Shown here in pieces: positions 1 through 10,826 of a stretch of DNA of 64,000 nucleotides (positions are counted from its first letter, which is position 1; each line of letters starts with the position of its first letter). The notes beneath the pieces were generated by a model. That model was not told the origin of the DNA. It worked only from the letters and a program-made list of their open reading frames with translations, and ran no database searches. The stretch lies in contig NZ_JTDB02000003.1 of assembly GCF_000785435.2 (NCBI RefSeq), positions 372,001 to 436,000 of the forward strand, written 5' to 3'. A program made the position numbers and the translations under genes. The stretch comes from Paraburkholderia sacchari (GTDB lineage: Bacteria; Pseudomonadota; Gammaproteobacteria; Burkholderiales; Burkholderiaceae).

Positions 1-2
1 GG

Positions 3-419
3 GCGGCGCTAGATCCGCTCGCGAACATCAAGGTCGGTGCGCTGGTCCTGAAGGACTGTATCGCGCGCGGCGGCTCGCTGCCGGGCGGTCTGCGCCTGTA
101 CGTGGGCTCGACCTCGCCTGACGACGGCGGCTACGGCGCCAAGGTCATGGCCGAGCGCGGGCGTCTGCGCGATGTGGCCCGCGGCCGCAACGTGCCGGTC
201 AACGCGCCTCAGGCGCCTGTGACGACCACGGCCAGCACGTCGCCGGTGCAGAAAGTGGCGAGCATCAGCGGCGAGAAGCGTGTGCACGTAACGCTCGACA
301 ACGCACATGCGCTGGTGGAGAAGCCCTCGGCCGAGAAGGCCGCGCCCGAACAGGACGACGCCAACAATGGCGCCAGCACGGCGGCCCAGAAGCACAGCCA
401 GTCTGAGTTCGGCGCGTAA
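3..419 (+). CDS. Lytic transglycosylase domain protein, C-terminal part (5' end outside window)
   Basis: The frame is open from the window edge to a TAA at 417-419, so only about 138 C-terminal residues are present. The first part (ALDPLANIKVGALVLKDCI...GGLRLYVGS..GYGAKVMAER) has the look of the last helices of an SLT-type lytic transglycosylase fold, where a regular ANI-x-VGA helix precedes the YxxG region. These enzymes cleave the glycan strands of periplasmic peptidoglycan. The catalytic glutamate and any signal peptide lie upstream of the window. The last ~85 residues are Ala/Ser/Thr-rich, low-complexity sequence, probably a disordered tail. A strong terminator follows 60 bases downstream. 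The family call rests on the remnant only. Confidence 0.6.
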   Translation, partial: AALDPLANIKVGALVLKDCIARGGSLPGGLRLYVGSTSPDDGGYGAKVMAERGRLRDVARGRNVPVNAPQAPVTTTASTSPVQKVASISGEKRVHVTLDNAHALVEKPSAEKAAPEQDDANNGASTAAQKHSQSEFGA

Positions 420-481
420 TGATGTAATGACCACGATCCGATCGCGATCGCTCCGGCCAGCAGGACATGCCGGAGAATACG

Positions 482-508
482 AAAAAGGCACCCGAGGGTG
501 CCTTTTTT
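482..508. terminator. Rho-independent terminator, bidirectional
   Basis: Twelve-base inverted repeat (AAAAAGGCACCC, loop GAG, GGTGCCTTTTTT). The A-run on the left and T-run on the right let it work in both directions. It lies between the convergent transglycosylase gene and the leftward aminotransferase gene. Confidence 0.9.
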
Positions 509-548
509 CATGTCCGCCGGTTTGGCGGCAGCAACGGGATCGCTGGGG

Positions 549-1742
549 TCAACGATTGAACAAGGTCCGCAGCCGCCCGACCGCCTCTTCGAGCCGCTCG
601 TAGGCCGTGGCATACGAGAGCCGCACATATTGGCGCGGCGCGGCCGTGCCGAAGTCCATGCCCGGAACCATCACTGTGCCCGCATCGTGCAGCATGGCGC
701 GCGTGAGTGCGTCGCTGTCGCCAGCCGCCGGGTGATTGACGTTCGTGCAGTCCGCGTAGACGTAGAACGCGCCGTCCGGCATCACCGGCACGGTGAAGCC
801 GAGTGACTCGAGCGCGGGCGCGATGAAGTCGCGGCGGCGCTTGAACTCCAGCCGGCGTGCTTCGTAGATGTCCAGCGTCTGCGGCTCGAAACAGGCGAGC
901 GCGGCATGTTGCGCGAGCGCCGACGCGCAGATGAACAGGTTCTGCGCGAGCTTTTCGAACGCGCCGACCAGCGCGGGCGGCACCACGAGCCAGCCCAGCC
1001 GCCAACCGGTCATGTTGAAGTACTTCGAGAAGCTGTTGACGGTCACCACGTCGTCGCCGAAGGAGAGGGCGGAGACGGGGCGCGCGTCGTAGCTCAAGCC
1101 CTGATAGATCTCGTCGACGATCGTGAAGCCGCCGCGTGTGCGCACGGCCTTCACGATGCGTGCGAGCTCGTCGGGCTCGATCGACGTGCCGGTCGGGTTC
1201 GACGGCGAGGCGAGCAGCACGCCGCGCGTGCGCTCGGTCCACAGGCGCTCGACGTCGCTGGCGGTGAGCTGAAAGCGCGCTTCGGGGCCGCTCGGCACGA
1301 GCACCGGCTTGCCTTCCGCGGCGGCCACGAAGTGCCGGTTGCACGGATAGCACGGGTCGGGCATGAGCACTTCGTCGTCGCGGTCGACGAGCGCCGTGCA
1401 GGCGAGCAGCAGCGCCGCCGAGGCGCCGGCCGTCACGACGATGCGCGCCGGATCGACTTTCAGGCCGTAGGCGTGCTCGTAGTGCGCCGCGATCGCCTCG
1501 CGCAGCGTGTGGAGGCCGAGCGCATTCGTGTATTGGGTGACGCCACGGCGCAGCGCTGCGGCGGCGGCCTCGACGACGGGCTCGGGCGCCGTGAAGTCCG
1601 GCTCGCCGATGCCCATATGGATGATGTCGCGACCGGCGCGTTCGAGCTTCGCGGCCTCCTTCGCCAGTTCCATGACGTAGAAAGGCTGGATCTCGTCGAC
1701 GCGCGCGGCAAGCCGCAGCAGCGGTTCGGCAACGGTGTTCAT
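549..1742 (-). CDS. PLP-dependent class I/II aminotransferase
   Basis: A 397-aa fold-type I aminotransferase, the usual length for the AspC/AlaA/DapL-like group. The N-terminal half has the family signature MGIGEPDFTAPEPV, then the ASPSNPTGT loop (Asn contacting PLP) and VDEIYQGL (Asp pairing with the pyridine nitrogen). The Schiff-base lysine is in SFSKYFNMTGWRLGW at about residue 240, and the carboxylate-binding Arg is probably in the C-terminal VRLSYA segment. It is cytosolic and transfers an amino group between an amino acid and a 2-oxo acid; the substrate cannot be read from sequence. It lies 82 bases downstream of nusB on the same strand and is probably the last gene of the rib-nusB transcript before the terminator at 482-508. 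Confidence 0.88.
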   Translation of the reverse strand: MNTVAEPLLRLAARVDEIQPFYVMELAKEAAKLERAGRDIIHMGIGEPDFTAPEPVVEAAAAALRRGVTQYTNALGLHTLREAIAAHYEHAYGLKVDPARIVVTAGASAALLLACTALVDRDDEVLMPDPCYPCNRHFVAAAEGKPVLVPSGPEARFQLTASDVERLWTERTRGVLLASPSNPTGTSIEPDELARIVKAVRTRGGFTIVDEIYQGLSYDARPVSALSFGDDVVTVNSFSKYFNMTGWRLGWLVVPPALVGAFEKLAQNLFICASALAQHAALACFEPQTLDIYEARRLEFKRRRDFIAPALESLGFTVPVMPDGAFYVYADCTNVNHPAAGDSDALTRAMLHDAGTVMVPGMDFGTAAPRQYVRLSYATAYERLEEAVGRLRTLFNR

Positions 1743-1824
1743 GCGGGTGTTTCCAGTGCTTGCGGGCGATGCGGCGCGTGGGACGCCGGGGCCTGACGGC
1801 CTGGCTCCACGCGCCGTATTGCGG

Positions 1825-2259
1825 TTACGACCTGCGGGCGGCTTGGGCTTCGGTGGCGCGCAGTTGCGCCGCGAGCTTGTCGAGCACGCCGTTCACGTAC
1901 TTGTAGCCGTCCGAGCCGCCGAAGGTTTTCGTGAGCTCGACCGCCTCGTTGATGACGACGCGATACGGAATGTCGACGTGGTGCTTGAACTCGTAGGTCG
2001 CCACGAGCAGCACTGCGCGCTCGACAGGCGAGAGCTGCTCGATCGGACGGTCGAGGCACGGCACGATGGCGGCGGAGAGTTCCTCCGATTCGCGGATCAC
2101 GCCGTGCAGGAGGGCGTCCAGGTGCTCGTGGTCGGCTTTGTCGTAGCCTTGCGAACCGCGCAGCTGCGCGTCGATCTCGCCGGCGGGCACACCCGACAGC
2201 AGCCACTGATACAAGCCCTGCGTGGCCAGTTCGCGGGAGCGGCGGCGCGCACTCTTCAT
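1825..2259 (-). CDS. nusB: Transcription antitermination factor NusB
   Basis: 144 aa, all-helical, typical NusB length. Recognisable segments are the N-terminal [16 protein letters not shown] helix, the [16 protein letters not shown] core and [30 protein letters not shown] near the C-terminus, which is the NusB signature. With NusE (ribosomal protein S10), NusB binds boxA RNA and supports antitermination on rRNA operons. Its ATG overlaps the ribH stop codon by 4 bases (ATGA), so the two are probably translationally coupled. The ribH-nusB pairing is widely conserved in proteobacteria. Confidence 0.97.
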   Translation of the reverse strand: MKSARRRSRELATQGLYQWLLSGVPAGEIDAQLRGSQGYDKADHEHLDALLHGVIRESEELSAAIVPCLDRPIEQLSPVERAVLLVATYEFKHHVDIPYRVVINEAVELTKTFGGSDGYKYVNGVLDKLAAQLRATEAQAARRS

Positions 2260-2765
2260 TGCTGTTCCTCTTCGTCTTCCTCGTCTTCGTCGTCGCCACC
2301 GTCGAGCTGCTCCAGCGCGACCGTGAGATTCGCCATTTCGACGGCGACGCGCGCGGCGTCACGACCCTTTTCGGTCATGCGCGCGACGGCCTGCTCGTCG
2401 TTCTCGGTCGTGAGGACCGCGTTCGCGACCGGCACGCCGAAGTCGAGGGCGATGCGCGAGATGCCCGCGCCGCTTTCGTTCGAGACGAGCTCGAAGTGGT
2501 ACGTTTCGCCGCGCACGACCGCGCCGAGCGCGATCAGGGCGTCGAACTGGCCGCTTTCGGCGAGCTTTTGCAGTGCGAGCGGAATTTCCAGCGCGCCCGG
2601 CACGGTGACGAGCAGCACGTCTTCGCCGGTCACGCCGAGGCGTTCGAGCTCTTCGATGCAGGCATCGACGAGGCCGTTGCAGACGGGTTCATTAAAGCGC
2701 GACTGGACGATGCCGATGCGCAGTCCGTCGCCGTCGAGATTCGGTTGGTATTGTCCGATTTCCAT
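2256..2765 (-). CDS. ribH: 6,7-dimethyl-8-ribityllumazine synthase
   Basis: 169 aa from the ATG at 2765 ([10 protein letters not shown]). The frame is open further upstream, but that would run into the preceding gene, and the family starts here. RibH condenses 5-amino-6-ribitylamino-uracil with 3,4-dihydroxy-2-butanone-4-phosphate to lumazine. Visible family blocks are [42 protein letters not shown] (substrate loop with the catalytic His) and [14 protein letters not shown]. The last 14 residues are almost entirely Asp/Glu/Gln ([14 protein letters not shown]), an acidic tail not needed for catalysis. The gene follows ribBX by 53 bases and overlaps nusB by 4. Confidence 0.97.
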   Translation of the reverse strand: MEIGQYQPNLDGDGLRIGIVQSRFNEPVCNGLVDACIEELERLGVTGEDVLLVTVPGALEIPLALQKLAESGQFDALIALGAVVRGETYHFELVSNESGAGISRIALDFGVPVANAVLTTENDEQAVARMTEKGRDAARVAVEMANLTVALEQLDGGDDEDEEDEEEQQ

Positions 2766-2818
2766 TTGATATCCGTAGGTTCGGTTGAGCGTGGTGACGC
2801 GTGAAGGGGGCCTGCGGT

Positions 2819-3979
2819 TTAATGTGCCGGGCGGTCGGCGGCTTCCGGCGGGCAGGGCGCTTCGGCGTCGCTGCCCGGCATCGGCACGAAGCCGGTGACT
2901 TCGAGACCGTAGCCCGACATGCTGCCGAGGCGGCGCGGCTTGGAGAGCACCTGCATGCGGCCCACGCCGAGTTCGCGCAGGATCTGCGCGCCGATGCCGT
3001 AGGTCTTGAAGTCCACGGGGCGGCGCGCGAGCGCCTCTGCGCGCTCCTTCTGGTCGAACGCCTGGAAGACGTCGATCAGATGTTCCTTGGTGTCGCCGCA
3101 GTTGAGCATAACGATCACGCCGAGATCGCGCTCGGCGATTTCGCGCATGGCGGCGTCGAGCGTCCACGAGTGCGTGGAGGAGCCGGTTTCCAGCAGATCC
3201 AGCACCGAAAGCGGCTCATGCACGCGCACCGGCGTGTCCTCGCCGGGCTTGGGCGTGCCGCGCACGAGCGCGATGTGCGGCGTGCGGGTGGGCTGGTCGA
3301 CGTACATGACCGCGCGGAACGTGCCGTGGGCGGTGTGCATGGTGCGCTCGGCCACGCGCTCGACGATCGACTCGGTGCGGCTGCGGTAGTGGATCAGGTC
3401 GGCGATGGTGCCGATCTTGATGTTGTGCTCCTTGGCGAACTCGATCAGATCGGGCAGGCGCGCCATCGTGCCATCGTCCTTGATGATCTCGCAGATCACC
3501 GCCGCCGGCGTAAGGCCCGCGAGCGCCGTGAAGTCGCAACCGGCCTCGGTGTGGCCTGCGCGTACGAGCACGCCGCCGGGCTGCGCCATGATCGGGAACA
3601 CGTGGCCCGGCTGCACGATGTGCTCGGGGCGCGCGTCATGCGCCACGGCGGTCTGGATCGTGCGCGCGCGGTCGGCGGCGGAGATGCCGGTGGTGACGCC
3701 TTCGGCCGCCTCGATGCTGACCGTGAACGCCGTGCCGTACTGCGTGCCGTTGCGGTAAGTCATGAGCGGCAGGTTGAGCAGCTTGCAGCGCTCCTGCGTG
3801 AGCGTGAGGCAGACCAGGCCGCGGCCGTACTTCGCCATGAAGTTGATGGCTTCGGGGGTGACGAACTCCGCTGCGATGACGAGGTCGCCCTCGTTTTCCC
3901 GGTCTTCTTCGTCGACGAGGATCACCATCTTGCCGGCTTTGAGCTCGGCGATGATTTCAAGGGTGGAGGCGAGCGTCAT
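2819..3979 (-). CDS. ribB: 3,4-dihydroxy-2-butanone-4-phosphate synthase with degenerate GTP cyclohydrolase II-like domain (RibBX type)
   Basis: 386 aa from the ATG at 3979 ([14 protein letters not shown]). Residues 1-200 form a complete DHBP synthase: the acidic loop [11 protein letters not shown] at 22-32, the [16 protein letters not shown] segment and [16 protein letters not shown]. It converts ribulose 5-phosphate to the four-carbon precursor used by RibH. Residues ~205-370 align in layout with GTP cyclohydrolase II, but the zinc motif (three Cys in GDxFxSxRCDCG) is absent; the region reads [19 protein letters not shown] and VIVMLNCGD. This matches the proteobacterial RibBX form, in which the second half has lost cyclohydrolase activity, so a separate RibA would be needed elsewhere. 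No FMN riboswitch sequence was found upstream. It is followed by ribH. Confidence 0.93.
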   Translation of the reverse strand: MTLASTLEIIAELKAGKMVILVDEEDRENEGDLVIAAEFVTPEAINFMAKYGRGLVCLTLTQERCKLLNLPLMTYRNGTQYGTAFTVSIEAAEGVTTGISAADRARTIQTAVAHDARPEHIVQPGHVFPIMAQPGGVLVRAGHTEAGCDFTALAGLTPAAVICEIIKDDGTMARLPDLIEFAKEHNIKIGTIADLIHYRSRTESIVERVAERTMHTAHGTFRAVMYVDQPTRTPHIALVRGTPKPGEDTPVRVHEPLSVLDLLETGSSTHSWTLDAAMREIAERDLGVIVMLNCGDTKEHLIDVFQAFDQKERAEALARRPVDFKTYGIGAQILRELGVGRMQVLSKPRRLGSMSGYGLEVTGFVPMPGSDAEAPCPPEAADRPAH

Positions 3980-4216
3980 GGTGGAATTTTGGCTGGAAAG
4001 CGCACATTTTACGCCACGCGGGCGGGCGCGTCGCCCAGAACGGAGCTTCGGCGGAGAGTTTTGGGGCTGGCGCGCGCCCAGCCGGGCTCGCGGGCGCCGG
4101 TCGTTTGCCTGGCCGGGCGAGCATCGGGCGCGCACGAGGGTTGGCCGAACGGCGAGCAGGCTCCCGAGTGGCGCTTTCGCCACAATGCTGCTTTTCACAC
4201 CCTGTTCAGTCGCTGC

Positions 4217-6046
<1,830 letters not shown>

Positions 6047-6218
6047 GGACAGATGCTTCAAGCCAAAGGCCTGAAGACTCTTCAGGAATGCGATGAGCGG
6101 AAAATGGGGCTCGCGCGTTCAGGCACCTGATGCCGAACGTCAATCCTCGAAATCGCTGGAAAGCGGCGCGGCGGCCAGATCGCCGCCAGAGACGCGCCGC
6201 GCGGTGCGGTGGACGCAG

Positions 6219-6302
6219 TCAGCGTGCCGGAAGCAGGGCGTGCGTGAAGTGTGGCATCACCCGAACCGGCGGCATGACGGCGGCCTTCTTGACTACTGTC
6301 AT
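6219..6302 (-). CDS. Candidate 27-aa peptide or leader ORF upstream of the ABC exporter
   Basis: In the 495-base gap between ribE and the exporter, an ATG at 6302 is preceded at 5-base spacing by a perfect AAGGAGG (6308-6314 on the minus strand), one of the best ribosome binding sites in this window. The frame encodes MTVVKKAAVMPPVRVMPHF followed by 8 more residues, then TGA. It is basic, has three internal Met and one Pro-Pro pair, and has no clear signal peptide. It ends 172 bases before the exporter ATG, the position expected of a regulatory leader peptide or a short independent protein. No homologue is recalled. The evidence is the ribosome binding site and position only. Confidence 0.4.
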   Translation of the reverse strand: MTVVKKAAVMPPVRVMPHFTHALLPAR

Positions 6303-6541
6303 CTTTGCCTCCTTCATGGTGTTCGGGTGGGGGCGCGCCGCGCGTCAAAAGACGGGCGCGAGGGAATTCGGACGGATTTTATCAGTGATGCTGAAGTTGC
6401 GCTTGCACGGTGTTCGGAGGCACGGGGGCAAATCCAGGCCGGCGACCGAACACCGACGTTATCCAACGCCTGACTTTCTCGTCATAAACGTGCAATGCCA
6501 GCGTCGCCAGTGCGCAGGACGGTGGATTTTCGAAAACCGGA

Positions 6542-7177
6542 TTATTTCAACGGTTGATGGTTTTCCTGAGACGCGCTGAGCATCCGCTCCACATAGCGCG
6601 CAATCAAATCGATCTCCAGATTCACCTTCGCGCCGGCCACGAGGTGCTTGAGCGTGGTCACTTCAACGGTGTGCGGAATCAGGTTGATCGAGAATTCGCA
6701 GCCGTCCGCGCGGTCGTCCACCGAGTTCACGGTCAGGCTCACGCCGTTGACCGTGACCGAGCCCTTGTAGGCGAGATAGCGGCCAATCTCCGCCGGCGCG
6801 AGCACGCGCAACTCGTGCGACTCGCCCACGGGCGCAAAGCGCGTGACCGTGCCAAGGCCGTCTACGTGGCCCGAGACGATATGACCGCCCAGGCGATCGT
6901 GCGCGCGCAGTGCTTTTTCCAGGTTCACTTCGCCGGTGTCGGCGAGGCCCACGGTGCGATTCAGGCTTTCGCGCGAGACGTCCACGTCGAAGCGGGTCGC
7001 AGTTTTTTCGATGACGGTCATGCACGCGCCCTGAATGGCGATGCTGTCGCCGAGCTGCACGTCCCCGAGGTCGAGGCCGCCCGCGTCGACGGTAAGGCGC
7101 ACGCCCGCGTCGGCGTCGCTGCCGAGCGGCTTGATCGATTCGATGCGGCCTACCGCCGCGACGATTCCGGTAAACAT
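6542..7177 (-). CDS. ribE: Riboflavin synthase, alpha subunit
   Basis: 211 aa from the ATG at 7177, where the protein begins with the family-standard MFTGIV; upstream in-frame codons are ignored for that reason. The SD-like AAAGGA lies just upstream. RibE dismutates two 6,7-dimethyl-8-ribityllumazine molecules to riboflavin. The two internally repeated lumazine-binding barrels are visible: MFTGIVAAVGRI...GDSIAIQGACMTV and VSGHVDGLGTVTRF...GSVTVNGVSLTVNSV. Length is typical. It follows ribD (gap 44 bases) and precedes a 495-base gap. Confidence 0.96.
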   Translation of the reverse strand: MFTGIVAAVGRIESIKPLGSDADAGVRLTVDAGGLDLGDVQLGDSIAIQGACMTVIEKTATRFDVDVSRESLNRTVGLADTGEVNLEKALRAHDRLGGHIVSGHVDGLGTVTRFAPVGESHELRVLAPAEIGRYLAYKGSVTVNGVSLTVNSVDDRADGCEFSINLIPHTVEVTTLKHLVAGAKVNLEIDLIARYVERMLSASQENHQPLK

Positions 7178-7221
7178 CTGGCTGTCCTTTGTGTTCAGTG
7201 CGTTCAGTTCGTCAGAAACAA

Positions 7222-8388
7222 TCATGTTGCGTCTCCTTGCGCGGGCGCGTCCGCGTCCGCATTGAGATTCGCATTCGAGTCATCAGGCACGAGGCGCGCG
7301 AGGACGCGCAGATCCTCCGCGACGCGCTCGACCGAGTGGAACACGAGGCGCGTGCGCGCATCGAGCTTCGCGGGCGCGGCAAGATTGAACATGCCGAGCG
7401 CGTCCGTGCCGAGCAGCGAGGGCGCGAGATAGACGAGCAACTCGTCCACGCAGCCTTCGCGCAGCAGCGATCCATTGAGCTTGTAGCCGGCTTCCACGTG
7501 CAGCTCGTTCACGCCGCGCGCGGCCAGTTCCGTGAGCACGGCGGGCAGGTCCACCTTGCCGCTCGCGTTGCCGAGCGCGACGATTTCCGCGCCGCGCGCG
7601 CGCAACGCATCGGCGCGCTCGGCGTTGCTGGCGTCGAGCGCGGCGCAAAACACCAGCGTGGGCGCGCCCACGAAGATCTGCGCGAGCGGCGAGGCGTCGA
7701 GGCGGCTGTCGATGAGAATGCGCTTGGGCTGGCGCGGCGTGTCGATTGCGCGCACGGTCATGCGCGGGTCGTCTTCCTTCACGGTGCCGATGCCCGTGAG
7801 GATGGCCGAGGCGCGTGCGCGCCAGGCATGGCCGTCGGCGCGCGCGGCTTCGCCCGTGATCCACTGGCTTTCGCCCGAAGGCAGGCCGGTGCGGCCGTCG
7901 AGCGAGGCCGCCACCTTCATGCGCACCCACGGGCGCTTTCTGGTCATGCGCGAGACGAAGCCGATATTGAGTTCGCGCGCTTCGCTGGCGAGCAGGCCGC
8001 AGCGCACTTCGATGCCCGCGTCGCGCAGGATCGCGAGGCCGCGCCCCGAAACGAGCGGGTTCGGATCTTCCATTGCCGCGATCACGCGTGCGACCTTCGC
8101 TTCGATCAGCGCATTCGCGCAGGGCGGCGTGCGGCCGAAATGGCTGCACGGTTCGAGCGTCACATAGGCGGTGGCGCCGCGCACTTCGTGGCCGCGTGCG
8201 CGCGCGTCCTTCATTGCCTGGATTTCGGCGTGATCGTGGCCGGCGGGCTGCGTGAAACCCTCGCCGATCACCACGCCGTCCTTCACCAGCACGCAGCCGA
8301 CGCGCGGGTTCGGATCGGTCGTGTACAGACCGCGTACCGCAAGGGCGAGCGCGCGCTCCATGTAGGTGAAATCGGCTTGCGAAAACAT
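7222..8388 (-). CDS. ribD: Bifunctional diaminohydroxyphosphoribosylaminopyrimidine deaminase / 5-amino-6-(5-phosphoribosylamino)uracil reductase
   Basis: 388 aa from the ATG at 8388 (MFSQADFTYMERALALA). The N-terminal deaminase has the zinc ligands H53-A-E55, C81 (EPCSHFGRTPPC) and C90, with E55 as the proton shuttle. The C-terminal reductase (from about residue 155) carries RPWVRMKVAASLDGRTGLPSGESQWITG and the late VNELHVEAGYKLNGSLLREGCVDEL block. It performs the second and third steps of riboflavin synthesis from the GTP cyclohydrolase product. The final ~20 residues are Asp/Asn/Ala-rich and probably disordered. ribD is the first rib gene of the leftward block, 111 bases after hemL. Confidence 0.96.
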   Translation of the reverse strand: MFSQADFTYMERALALAVRGLYTTDPNPRVGCVLVKDGVVIGEGFTQPAGHDHAEIQAMKDARARGHEVRGATAYVTLEPCSHFGRTPPCANALIEAKVARVIAAMEDPNPLVSGRGLAILRDAGIEVRCGLLASEARELNIGFVSRMTRKRPWVRMKVAASLDGRTGLPSGESQWITGEAARADGHAWRARASAILTGIGTVKEDDPRMTVRAIDTPRQPKRILIDSRLDASPLAQIFVGAPTLVFCAALDASNAERADALRARGAEIVALGNASGKVDLPAVLTELAARGVNELHVEAGYKLNGSLLREGCVDELLVYLAPSLLGTDALGMFNLAAPAKLDARTRLVFHSVERVAEDLRVLARLVPDDSNANLNADADAPAQGDAT

Positions 8389-8499
8389 GTCGTGCGGGCT
8401 CCGGGGCGTTTCGGGTGAGGGGGCGGGACGTGGGCCCCGCGTTCGGCCGGCGGTCGGCACGGCTTGTTGCGCGCCTTACTGTGTGCCTTGCGGTGTGTC

Positions 8500-9798
8500 T
8501 TACTGCGCGGCGGGTTCGGCGAACGCGCGGCGCGCGGCGGCGATCGTTTCGTCGATGAGCGCGTCGTCGTGCGCGCTCGACACGAAGCCCGCCTCGTAGG
8601 CCGACGGCGCGAAGTACACGCCGGCGTCCAGCATCTGATGGAAGAAGCGGTTAAAGCGCGTCACGTCGCTCTTCGTGACTTCCGCGAAGCTGCCCGGCAC
8701 CTTGTCGGCGAAATAGAGGCCGAACATGCCACCCACCGAATCCGCGACGAACGGCACGCTCGCTTCGCGCGCGGCCTGCGAGAGGCCTTGCGCGAGACGC
8801 GCGGTCTGCGCCGTGAGCCTCTCGTAGAAGCCCGGCGCCTGGATGAGCTGCAGCGTCTTCAGGCCCGCGGCCACGGCGATCGGGTTGCCAGAGAGCGTGC
8901 CTGCCTGATACACGCCGCCGTTGGGGGCGAGATGATCCATGATCTCCCGGCGGCCGCCGAACGCCGCCGCCGGCATGCCGCCGCCGATCACCTTGCCCAG
9001 ACACACGAGATCGGCCTGCACGCCGTACAGCGCCTGCGCGCCGCGCAGGCCGACGCGGAAGCCGCACATCACTTCGTCGAAGATCAGCACGCTGCCGTGC
9101 TTTGCGGTGAGGCTGCGCAGCGCGCCGATGAACTCGGGCGTGGCCTTCACGAGATTCATGTTGCCGGCGACCGGCTCGACGATCACGGCGGCGATTTCGT
9201 CGCCGAACGCCTTGAACGCTTCTTCGAGCGCCGCGACGTTGTTGTACTCGAGCACCGTGGTGTGCTTCGCGATGTCCACCGGCACACCCGCCGAAGTGGG
9301 GTTGCCGAACGTGAGCAGGCCCGAGCCGGCCTTCACGAGCAGGCTGTCGGCGTGGCCGTGGTAGCAGCCTTCGAACTTCACGATGCGGTCGCGCTTCGTG
9401 TAGCCGCGTGCGAGCCGCAGCGCGCTCATGGTGGCTTCGGTGCCGCTCGACACCATGCGCACCTGCTCCATCGACGGCACGATCTTGCAGATTTCCTCGG
9501 CGATTTCGATTTCGGCTTCGGTGGGTGCGCCGAACGAGAAGCCGTTGACGAGCACGCGCTGCACGGCTTCGAGCACTTCGGGGTGGACGTGGCCGACGAT
9601 CATCGGGCCCCACGAGCCGATGTAGTCGATATAGCGCTTGCCTTCGGCGTCCCAGAAGTACGCACCTTGCGCGCGCTCGATGAAGCGCGGCGTGCCGCCG
9701 ACCGAACGAAACGCGCGCACGGGCGAATTGACGCCGCCCGGAATGGTGCGCTGGGCGCGTTCGAAAAGGGCCTGGTTCGTGGACGAGGTGTTGGACAT
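8500..9798 (-). CDS. hemL: Glutamate-1-semialdehyde 2,1-aminomutase
   Basis: 432 aa from the ATG at 9798 ([30 protein letters not shown]). The frame continues upstream without a credible start, and the family begins with this pattern. HemL moves the amino group of glutamate-1-semialdehyde to make 5-aminolevulinate for haem synthesis by the C5 pathway. Key features are [16 protein letters not shown], the YHGHAD PLP-stacking region, [12 protein letters not shown] and the Schiff-base lysine near residue 269 in [17 protein letters not shown]. Length matches the ~427-aa family. It stands between an EVE-like gene upstream and ribD downstream, all leftward. Confidence 0.97.
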   Translation of the reverse strand: MSNTSSTNQALFERAQRTIPGGVNSPVRAFRSVGGTPRFIERAQGAYFWDAEGKRYIDYIGSWGPMIVGHVHPEVLEAVQRVLVNGFSFGAPTEAEIEIAEEICKIVPSMEQVRMVSSGTEATMSALRLARGYTKRDRIVKFEGCYHGHADSLLVKAGSGLLTFGNPTSAGVPVDIAKHTTVLEYNNVAALEEAFKAFGDEIAAVIVEPVAGNMNLVKATPEFIGALRSLTAKHGSVLIFDEVMCGFRVGLRGAQALYGVQADLVCLGKVIGGGMPAAAFGGRREIMDHLAPNGGVYQAGTLSGNPIAVAAGLKTLQLIQAPGFYERLTAQTARLAQGLSQAAREASVPFVADSVGGMFGLYFADKVPGSFAEVTKSDVTRFNRFFHQMLDAGVYFAPSAYEAGFVSSAHDDALIDETIAAARRAFAEPAAQ

Positions 9799-10015
9799 GG
9801 ATGCTGGACCTGCGAGAGTGGTTGGTGCGATGGCTGCAGTGGCTTGATCAAGCGCGGCAGGCGGGGCTCTGGCGCGCCGGCGCTCGGGACCCATGCGGCT
9901 CGGGGCCGGCCAGGTAAGCTGCCGGGCCGGGCGCCAGCGATGGGGCGGCAATGCCGAAATTGTACCGGACTCGCGCCGGATAGGCCGGGGGCCACTACGG
10001 ACGGCGCGTGGCCCG

Positions 10016-10525
10016 CTATGGACGGCGCGCAGCCCGCTCAGCCGCGTCGAGCGCTGCAACCGCCGCCACTGCGGCGGCCGGCATGGGCCGCCTGCCGGTC
10101 AGCTCGGCCCAGCGCTTCTCCAGCGCGCCCTCGGCGATCGGCTTGATGATCGTGCCCGAGCTTTGCGCATCCCATGTCTGCACGGAAAATGGATGGACGC
10201 GCAGCGCGTCGCGCGCGATGACGACGTTGTCGCTGGCATCGACGAGCCAGTCGTAGACGAAGTCGATGCACAGCCGGTAGCCGCGCTTGTAGTCGGGATC
10301 GGGCACCTCGTAGGGCGCGCGCGTCACGTAGCCGGAGCCGAACAGGCCGCGCGGTTCGGTCGCCACGCGATGCAGGAACACGCGGTCGCCGGGCAGGATG
10401 CCGCGCGCGAAGCCGCAGCCCCAGGTATCGGCGACAGCCGCGCCTTCCTGCACGCGGCGCGCGCAGTCGGACAGTTCAGGCCAGGGCCATTTCCTGGGGC
10501 TCCAGATCAGCAGGTAGGCGCTCAT
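10016..10525 (-). CDS. EVE/PUA-like domain protein of unknown function
   Basis: 169 aa from the ATG at 10525 ([15 protein letters not shown]). The opening [18 protein letters not shown] and the later [32 protein letters not shown] resemble the EVE/PUA-like barrel, in which a Trp-rich first strand is followed by a GD-x-V-hydrophobic strand and a glycine-rich turn. Such domains bind modified nucleic-acid bases in some systems, but others are simply conserved housekeeping proteins. The last ~30 residues are Ala-rich and look disordered. It lies 217 bases upstream of hemL on the same strand. The domain assignment is an inference from pattern only. Confidence 0.6.
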   Translation of the reverse strand: MSAYLLIWSPRKWPWPELSDCARRVQEGAAVADTWGCGFARGILPGDRVFLHRVATEPRGLFGSGYVTRAPYEVPDPDYKRGYRLCIDFVYDWLVDASDNVVIARDALRVHPFSVQTWDAQSSGTIIKPIAEGALEKRWAELTGRRPMPAAAVAAVAALDAAERAARRP

Positions 10526-10826
10526 GAACGAAGCTCGCGCCATGCGGCGCATTGAAGAACGGGGAAGGGCGCAGCTTAACGCAAAGCGCGGGCGCAGCCT
10601 GGCTTGGCCTCGCTTCGTGTCGCTTGGTGTGGCTTGATCATGCGTGATGCCGAAAGCGGAATTTAAGCGTCGGGTACAATGCTTCCGCTATGTAGCCGCT
10701 TTTCGCGTCACTCGCGTCGCACTTGCATCGCAAATGCGACGCGGCTGAGACCCCACCGGTTCATGCCGAAGCGGCCCAGAACACCGGGACCGCGCCCTCG
10801 GCGACGGTCCGCTCCTGGTCGATCCC
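10526..10826. other. Intergenic region between divergent genes
   Basis: Divergent spacer of about 300 bases. On the plus strand a TACAAT (10676-10681) is a possible -10 for the transporter gene, but no good -35 sits 16-18 bases before it. No small gene, repeat or structured RNA was recognised. Confidence 0.4.
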
